From contig CAWDBD010000028.1 in NCBI GenBank assembly GCA_963800395.1, forward strand, positions 124,001-188,000: a stretch of DNA of 64,000 bases, given 5' to 3'. Position numbers and translations under genes: made by a program. This document shows positions 56,251-64,000 of the stretch, one piece after another; position 1 is the stretch's first letter; every line of letters starts with the position of its first letter. The notes under the pieces are model-generated. The model was not told the origin of the DNA and ran no database searches. It saw nothing but the letters and a program-made list of their open reading frames with translations. The DNA comes from DASSBG01 sp963800395 (GTDB lineage: Bacteria; Pseudomonadota; Gammaproteobacteria; Xanthomonadales; Rhodanobacteraceae).

Positions 56251-57554
56251 GCGCTCACCTGCATGGCCTGCAGTCGCAGGCTGACCGCGCGTGCATGCGC
56301 ATCAAGGCCTTCGGTTTCGGCAAGGGTCATCGCGCAGTCGCCGATCGACCTCAGGCCGTCACTGCTCAGTTCCTGCACGGTTATCTGCTTCATGAAGCTG
56401 GCCACTGACACGCCGCTCCAGGCACGGGCGTGGCCGTAAGTGGGAAGCACGTGATTGGTGCCACTGCAGTAGTCGCCCACGGACTCGGGTGACCATGCGC
56501 CTAGAAATACCGAGCCCGCACACTCGACCGCATCGAGCAGTTCCCGTGGATTGTTGACGTTGAGTATCAGGTGCTCGGGTGCATAGGTATTGCTGACTTG
56601 CATGGCCTGCCCCAGCGAAGCAACCCGGATGACTCTGCTGCCGGCCAATGCCTGGCGCGCGATGGCTTGTCGGGGCAATGCGCTGACCTGCTTGTCCAGC
56701 TCGGGCACGACGGCGGCGATCAGGGTGTCGCTATTGGACAGTAACAGGACCTGGGAGTCCGGGCCGTGTTCTGCCTGCGACAACAGATCGCCTGCCACGA
56801 ACACCGGATCGGCCATCTCGTCGGCGATCACCAGCAGCTCCGATGGCCCAGCCGGCATGTCGATGGCCGGACCTCCGGGCGCGGCGGCGACCTGCTGCTT
56901 GGCCTCGGTTACCCAGGCATTGCCCGGCCCGAAAAGCTTGTGGCACGCCGGCACCGTTGCCGTGCCCAGGGCCATGGCGGCAATGGCCTGCGCGCCGCCC
57001 AGGCGAAATACCCGCTGGATGCCGCACAGGCGTGCGGCGTGGAGCACGGCGGCGTCCACGCTGCCGTCCGGTTTCGGTGGCGTGCACAGGATGGTGTCAG
57101 CGCAGCCAGCCAGCTGCGCGGGGACGCCAAGCATCAGAGCAGTCGATGGCAGCGGTGCGCTTCCGGCGGGCACGTACAGGCCGACTTTGCTGATTGCTCG
57201 TGGTATCCGTTCGCATACCACGCCGGGGGCAGTCTCTACCCTGATCGAAACGGGGATGGTTGCGCGATGGAAGGCAGCGATCCGCATGAGCGCGTCGGCA
57301 ATGGCCTGTTTCAGCTTGTCGCTCAGGCTGGCGGCAGCGAGTTCGAAGTCGCGCTCGGGAACTGCCAGATCATCCAGCTCGCAGCCGTCCAGCTCCGCGG
57401 TCAGCGCCTTCAGGGCGGTGTCACCCTCGCCGCGCACACGCTCGATGATGGCCGAGACCGCGGCGGCACGCCCCGTTTGCTGACGTTGCGCCGGGCGTTG
57501 CAGCACGGCATGACGCTCATCCCCATCCAGCAGGTTCCAGTCGACGATCTTCAT
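56247..57554 (-). CDS. hisD: Histidinol dehydrogenase
   Basis: HisD oxidises histidinol to histidine in two NAD-dependent steps using zinc. The 435 residues contain IDMPAGPSELLVIAD, QAEHGPDSQVLL, YAPEHLIL and TNHVLPTYGHARAWSG. The start at 57554 (MKIVDWNLLDGD) overlaps the hisG stop by ATGA. Confidence 0.96.
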   Translation of the reverse strand: MKIVDWNLLDGDERHAVLQRPAQRQQTGRAAAVSAIIERVRGEGDTALKALTAELDGCELDDLAVPERDFELAAASLSDKLKQAIADALMRIAAFHRATIPVSIRVETAPGVVCERIPRAISKVGLYVPAGSAPLPSTALMLGVPAQLAGCADTILCTPPKPDGSVDAAVLHAARLCGIQRVFRLGGAQAIAAMALGTATVPACHKLFGPGNAWVTEAKQQVAAAPGGPAIDMPAGPSELLVIADEMADPVFVAGDLLSQAEHGPDSQVLLLSNSDTLIAAVVPELDKQVSALPRQAIARQALAGSRVIRVASLGQAMQVSNTYAPEHLILNVNNPRELLDAVECAGSVFLGAWSPESVGDYCSGTNHVLPTYGHARAWSGVSVASFMKQITVQELSSDGLRSIGDCAMTLAETEGLDAHARAVSLRLQAMQVSA

Positions 57555-58444
57555 GCCAGCATCTTTTCCACCGGCAGCACAAGCATGCCGTGTGCTCCGG
57601 CCTGTTTCATCGCTTCCAGGTCCTGCCAGCTCACGTTGCCACTGCACACGCACTGCAGGGCGATATCTTCAGGACGCCCCTCGATCGTGGTCACGGTTGG
57701 CGACGGCTTGCCCGGCAGGAGGTCAACGATGATGGGCAGTGCCGTGCGCGGTGCCTTCAGCATCAGCAGGCGGGACTCGCGCACATCCAGCACCCCGTCC
57801 ATGCGCCGCAACAAGAGCTCGATGCGGTCACCGCGATCGTCCTTCGGCAGCGGTTGACTGGCCGCCAGTACTGCCTCGCTGTTCATGATGATTTCGGTCT
57901 CTCGCAACTGGTTGGCAACCAGCGTGGCACCACTCGAGACCAGATCGCAGATCAGGTCTGCGCTGCCCAGTCTGGGCGCGATTTCGACCGAGCCGGACAG
58001 GGTGACGATTTCGGCATCGATGTTGCGCTCGGTCAGCCAGTTGTGCAGAAGCTTCGGGTAGCTGGTTGCAATGCGCTTCCCGGCCAGCGCCCCGCTGCCG
58101 GTGCCTTCCTGCTCTTGTGGAACGGCAATGGAAAGACGGCAGCCCCCAAAACCGAGTGCCCTCAGTTCCACGAAGGGGCGTTGGTCGGCGTATCCCGATC
58201 CGACTTCATCAAGCACGTTGCGGCCCACGATGCCCAGATCACACACGCCATCGGCCAGAAGGCCGGGGATGTCATCATCTCGCACCAGCAGCAGGTCCAC
58301 CGGCATGTTTTCTCCGAAACAGAACAGCTTGTCTCGGCTGGAGCGAAACTTGAGTCCGCATTTGTCGAGCAACTGGCGCGAGGACTCACCCAGTCGTCCG
58401 GACTTCTGTATGGCAATGCGCAGGCGTTCCCTGGGGGCAGTCAT
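57551..58444 (-). CDS. hisG: ATP phosphoribosyltransferase (long form)
   Basis: HisG starts histidine synthesis by joining ATP and PRPP. The 297-residue length is that of the long form, whose C-terminal regulatory domain (about 225-297) binds histidine for feedback inhibition, so no HisZ is needed. N-terminal RLRIAIQKSGRLGE and the PRPP region (ADLICDLVSSGATLVAN) are typical. The ATG at 58444 overlaps the regulator's stop by ATGA. Confidence 0.95.
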   Translation of the reverse strand: MTAPRERLRIAIQKSGRLGESSRQLLDKCGLKFRSSRDKLFCFGENMPVDLLLVRDDDIPGLLADGVCDLGIVGRNVLDEVGSGYADQRPFVELRALGFGGCRLSIAVPQEQEGTGSGALAGKRIATSYPKLLHNWLTERNIDAEIVTLSGSVEIAPRLGSADLICDLVSSGATLVANQLRETEIIMNSEAVLAASQPLPKDDRGDRIELLLRRMDGVLDVRESRLLMLKAPRTALPIIVDLLPGKPSPTVTTIEGRPEDIALQCVCSGNVSWQDLEAMKQAGAHGMLVLPVEKMLA

Positions 58445-58797
58445 GTTGCTCTCCCTTGCTTCTTTCGAGGTGCCCGTTTGCTTGCGCGTGCTGCAGCTTC
58501 CAGGTAGCCACCATTTCCCGATTTCAGGAAACGTGCCACCCGCCCGATCGTGGTGATGCTGACAGCCGTGCGTTCGTGGATCTGGCGATACGGCACGCCC
58601 TCGAGAATGTAGGGAACGACACTCCAGCGGTCGGTAATGGCCTCGATTTCCGCCGGGGTGCACAAATCCCGCAGCAAGGCTCTCATTTCCGCGACGGTGG
58701 TCATGCTCAGCAAGGCCCGGCAAAGGCTTTCTTCCACCTTGCCTGCGCTTGTTTCGGGTTCGATGTGGCGCTGTTTCATGTCGTCGCTCGGATCCAT
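58441..58797 (-). CDS. TrpR-superfamily (YerC/HisR-type) transcriptional regulator
   Basis: A 118-residue DNA-binding protein with the TrpR-like all-helical fold. LLRDLCTPAEIEAITDRW and the helix-turn-helix GVPYRQIHERTAVSITTIGR are the family signatures. It is the first gene of the his operon, overlapping hisG by 4 bp, so it most likely controls histidine synthesis in response to histidine, as proposed for HisR/YerC. A later in-frame ATG lies at 58779. Confidence 0.88.
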   Translation of the reverse strand: MDPSDDMKQRHIEPETSAGKVEESLCRALLSMTTVAEMRALLRDLCTPAEIEAITDRWSVVPYILEGVPYRQIHERTAVSITTIGRVARFLKSGNGGYLEAAARASKRAPRKKQGRAT

Positions 58798-58823
58798 TGT
58801 AATAACGCGTTAATACATTGGAT
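58792..58823. promoter_or_regulatory. 32-bp palindromic operator candidate at the his operon start
   Basis: Fourteen of sixteen positions pair symmetrically around 58807/58808; the inner core is TAACGCGTTA with flanks TGTA/TACA and ATCCA/TGGAT. It covers the start codon at 58797 and the 26 bases before it, where the promoter should lie. It is the obvious site for the TrpR-like regulator. If transcription starts inside it, translation may begin at the ATG at 58779 instead. Confidence 0.7.
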
Positions 58824-59133
58824 CATGAATATCGAGACGACGCAAGCCTGTCCCTGCCTTCGAAAGACCGGTGTCGATGGCTCCAATCTGGTCGGGCCCT
58901 TCGGCGTGCCTCGGACCTCACCGACATCAGCGCCGCCTGTGACGCGCGAGGATCAGCGGGCGCAGCCGAGATGCACGGTTTTTTCCGGCTGGCCACATGT
59001 GAGTCGCTGGCCTGGATTGGACCAGTGACATGTTCAAGGTGTTACGGCTTGCGGCCGGTCTGCACCGGGACAGCGCCTGACAGCACGGCGAAACGGGGAA
59101 GCATGCAAGCTTCCCCGGGGCCACCCCAGGCTC
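58824..59133. other. Intergenic region, his regulator / metallopeptidase gene
   Basis: No gene is supported. A hairpin at 59095-59102 paired with 59109-59116 (GGGGAAGC/GCTTCCCC, 6-base loop) followed on the minus strand by GTTTCG probably terminates the metallopeptidase transcript. The remainder upstream of the 32-bp palindrome should contain the his promoter. Confidence 0.5.
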
Positions 59134-60015
59134 CTAAAGCTGATTGGCCTTGAAGGTGTCGCAATCGCCGATATCACCCGACTGGAAGCCGGCATGAAAC
59201 CAGCGTTGCCGTTGCTGCGAGGTGCCGTGAGTGAACGAGTCCGGCACTACCCTGCCGCGACTCTGCTTCTGCAGCGTGTCATCGCCAACGGCACTGGCGG
59301 CGTTCATCGCCGCCTCGATATCACCGGCTTCCAGCCAGGAGTACTGTTGCTGCGAGCGCATTGCCCACACCCCGGCAAAACAGTCGGCCTGCAATTCCTG
59401 TCGCACCGACAGTCCGGCAGCGCCCTGCATCGGCGCGCCCTGGCGACGTGCCTTGTCGACCGCGGCAAAGATGCCGAGCTGGTTCTGTACGTGGTGGCCG
59501 ACTTCATGCGCGATCACATACGCACGCGCAAAATCGCCGCTGGCATGGAAGCGGGATTGCATTTCATTGAAAAAGCCCAGATCCAGATACACCTTCTGAT
59601 CACCGGGGCAGTAGAACGGGCCCATGGCGCTCTGCCCTGCCCCGCATGCCGTGGGTACGTAGTCGTTGTAGAGCACCAGGGTCGGATCCACGTAGGGCTG
59701 CAGTCCGCGCTGTCGGAACACGCGCGTCCATACATCCTCGGTGCTGCCCACTACCACCCGGACAAAGTCCTTGTCCTCGCTGTCACTGGTAGCCGGTTGT
59801 GTAGCTACCTGTGCTGTGGAACCGGCGTCATTGCCGCCACCGCCCATCAGACCCAGAAATTGCAGCGGGTTGATACCGAAAAGCCAGGCAATGCCCATCA
59901 ACACCAGCAGCCCAGTCAGGCTCATGCCATGGATCGGCCGGAATCCGCGGCGTTGTCCACTACCCCCGGATGCCACTACCACGTTGTCGCTGCGTCGGCC
60001 TTTGCGCCACTTCAT
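59134..60015 (-). CDS. Neutral zinc metallopeptidase family protein (YpfJ-like)
   Basis: A 293-residue membrane-anchored protein. A transmembrane helix lies at about 33-50 (GLLVLMGIAWLFGI). The metallopeptidase motif HExxH is in VIAHEVGHHVQNQLG, with the downstream ELQADCFAGVWA segment supplying the third ligand. E. coli YpfJ is a relative of unknown function. The start at 60015 follows AAAGGGACC. It ends at the hairpin near 59100. Confidence 0.88.
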   Translation of the reverse strand: MKWRKGRRSDNVVVASGGSGQRRGFRPIHGMSLTGLLVLMGIAWLFGINPLQFLGLMGGGGNDAGSTAQVATQPATSDSEDKDFVRVVVGSTEDVWTRVFRQRGLQPYVDPTLVLYNDYVPTACGAGQSAMGPFYCPGDQKVYLDLGFFNEMQSRFHASGDFARAYVIAHEVGHHVQNQLGIFAAVDKARRQGAPMQGAAGLSVRQELQADCFAGVWAMRSQQQYSWLEAGDIEAAMNAASAVGDDTLQKQSRGRVVPDSFTHGTSQQRQRWFHAGFQSGDIGDCDTFKANQL

Positions 60016-60067
60016 GATTTCGGTCCCTTTTACGGCTGAGGTATCGCGGGTTGCTCGCTGGCTGATT

Positions 60068-60457
60068 TCACAGCAGCGCAATCAGCACCAGGACGATACC
60101 TGCAATCGACACCGCCCACACCACAGTGCGCAAATAGTTTATGCCGGCGGCATAGACCAGGGCATAGGCCACACGGGACCAGAAGTAGAGTTGCACCCCC
60201 AACGCACTCATGGCGTCCTCCTTGCCAAGCACGAGCAAGGCCAGCACGGCTACCGCAAACAAGGGAAAGGTTTCCAGAAAATTCTGTGCCCCTCGTGCCA
60301 GGCGCCCGGCTACTCCGCTCAATGCCGCAGCTTTGCCTTCGCGAGAGCTGATAGCCCAGATCACTCCCCTTTGCGCGATGCCGCCGGTGGCCGCAAGCGC
60401 AATCAGAACAAGGCCCAGAATGACGCTCCAGGCCAGCATCGTTACTTCAATCCCCAT
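60068..60457 (-). CDS. MAPEG family membrane protein
   Basis: A 129-residue, four-helix membrane protein. ARGAQNFLETFPLFAVAVLA and VAYALVYAAGINYLRTVVW match the MAPEG family, which includes microsomal glutathione transferases; bacterial members are mostly uncharacterised. The ATG at 60457 has AAGGG upstream. The frame is open further upstream without conservation. Confidence 0.82.
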   Translation of the reverse strand: MGIEVTMLAWSVILGLVLIALAATGGIAQRGVIWAISSREGKAAALSGVAGRLARGAQNFLETFPLFAVAVLALLVLGKEDAMSALGVQLYFWSRVAYALVYAAGINYLRTVVWAVSIAGIVLVLIALL

Positions 60458-60636
60458 GACATCACCCTTTGTGAACACCAGGCACACACTATGCACTGCC
60501 ATCCACGACTTGCCAAGCAGCTGGAGCAGACCGGTGCCTGCGCCATGCAGGCCATGGTCGGCCCGGGCGTCGCGCCTGCCGATGGCAATGCGCTCCCCCG
60601 GCAAACTGTCGCTGCGGGTGCCAGGCTATCCCTTGA

Positions 60637-63131
<2,495 letters not shown>

Positions 63132-63135
<4 letters not shown>

Positions 63136-64000
63136 GTTGAATCAGCCCATTTCCAGTTCCGAACCTCGGGCATGTCCTGGCCATGCGTGCTGATGTAATG
63201 CTTGTGCCGTATCAGGCTGTCCTGCATGAGCTGTTTCAGATAGACACCACGGGAACCCAGATGCGGCAGGCGATCGATCACGTCCTGAACCAGGTGGAAA
63301 CGATCCAGGTCATTCTGGACGCGTATGTCAAAGGCCGTGGTGATGGTCCCCTCTTCCTTGTAGCCGCGTACATGCAAATGGGTGTTGCGGCGCCGATAGG
63401 TGAGCCGGTGAACCAGCCAGGGGTAGCCATGGAACGCGAAAATGATGTGCTTGTCCGTAGTGAACAGCGCATCGTAGTCGGTATCGCCCAGTCCGTGCGG
63501 GTGTTCGCTTGCCGACTGCAACTTCATCAGGTCGACGACGTTGACCACGCGGATCCTGAGCTCCGGCAGATGGGTTCGCAGGATGGTTACCGCCGCCAGA
63601 ACCTCCAGCGTGGGCGTATCGCCGCAGCAGGCCATCACCACATCGGGTTCACCATCCTGGTCGTTGCTGGCCCATGACCAGATGCCAATGCCCTTGGTGC
63701 AATGCGCTACGGCCTGCTCCATGGTCAGCCACTGGGGCATCGGGTGTTTGCCGGCCACCACCACGTTGACATAGTTGCGAGTGCGCAAACAGTGGTCGAA
63801 TACCGACAGCAGACAGTTGGCATCGGGTGGCAGATACACGCGCACGATGTCCGCCTTCTTGTTGATGACGTGGTCGAGGAAGCCCGGGTCCTGGTGAGTG
63901 AATCCATTGTGGTCCTGCTGCCATACGTGCGAGGCCAGAAGGTAGTTCAGTGATGCGATGGGCCGGCGCCACGGCAGTTCCCGCGTCACCTTCAGCCATT
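63132..64000 (-). CDS. Phosphoketolase (xylulose-5-P/fructose-6-P), C-terminal part
   Basis: The gene runs off the window: the frame is open to the edge, and WLKVTRELPWRRPIASLNYL is internal to the family. About 289 C-terminal residues of a roughly 790-residue TPP enzyme are present, including HQDPGFLDHVINKKADIV and FAFHGYPWLVHRLTY. Phosphoketolase splits xylulose-5-P or fructose-6-P to acetyl phosphate. It is co-transcribed with the H+-ATPase downstream. Confidence 0.93.

Overview
The window looks like a chromosomal segment of a high-GC gammaproteobacterium, most likely of the Xanthomonadales/Lysobacterales. The reasons are the uvrC-pgsA-tRNA(Gly)-tRNA(Cys)-tRNA(Leu) block, a complete his operon headed by a TrpR-like regulator, parE, rhlE, a bifunctional hisB, and the overall codon style. 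The family assignment is an inference. No prophage, CRISPR array or intact insertion sequence was found. The one mobile-element candidate is a 170-bp symmetric palindromic element at 42456-42625.

Layout. 1-4334 (minus strand): three tRNAs, pgsA, uvrC, a low-molecular-weight phosphotyrosine phosphatase and kdsB. 4697-12044: a secreted heparinase-like protein, a Lys/Ala-rich histone-like protein, a rhomboid protease, a small secreted protein, a TPR-GGDEF diguanylate cyclase and thpR. 12120-15980: an Xaa-Pro aminopeptidase and parE. 16099-19065: two different ECF sigma/anti-sigma pairs, one RskA-like and one ChrR-like. 19094-26491 (minus): eight closely packed lipid-modification genes: desaturase, FAD oxidoreductase, DUF1365, CFA synthase, DUF2878, DUF1295, a second CFA-like methyltransferase and a lipocalin. 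Next to RpoE-ChrR this resembles a singlet-oxygen response.

26975-34649 (plus): a five-gene amine/amide cluster: GabT-like aminotransferase, nitrilase-family amidohydrolase, extended Orn/Lys/Arg decarboxylase, ATP-grasp ligase and C45/AAT-type NTN hydrolase. I do not recognise it as a described pathway; it is the best candidate for a new system. 34921-36571 (minus): a collagen-like secreted protein and a partner with a C-terminal membrane-anchor signal. 37052-40941: 3-hydroxyanthranilate dioxygenase, a FUSC transporter, a methyltransferase and an NlpE-like lipoprotein. 40942-47201: an MFS transporter, the palindromic element, rhlE, a methyltransferase, a cyclophilin and an EamA transporter.

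47368-50548: a sigma70 promoter overlapped by a Zur-type palindrome drives an outer-membrane protein, a ZnuA-like binding protein and a ZnuB-like permease, with no ATPase gene beside them. 51211-58797 (minus): TrpR-like regulator-hisG-D-C-B-H-A-F-IE, with overlapping genes and a 32-bp palindrome over the regulator's start. hisIE is broken by two single-base insertions. 59134-64000 (minus): a zinc metallopeptidase, a MAPEG protein, a plasma-membrane-type H+-ATPase and a phosphoketolase cut by the window edge.
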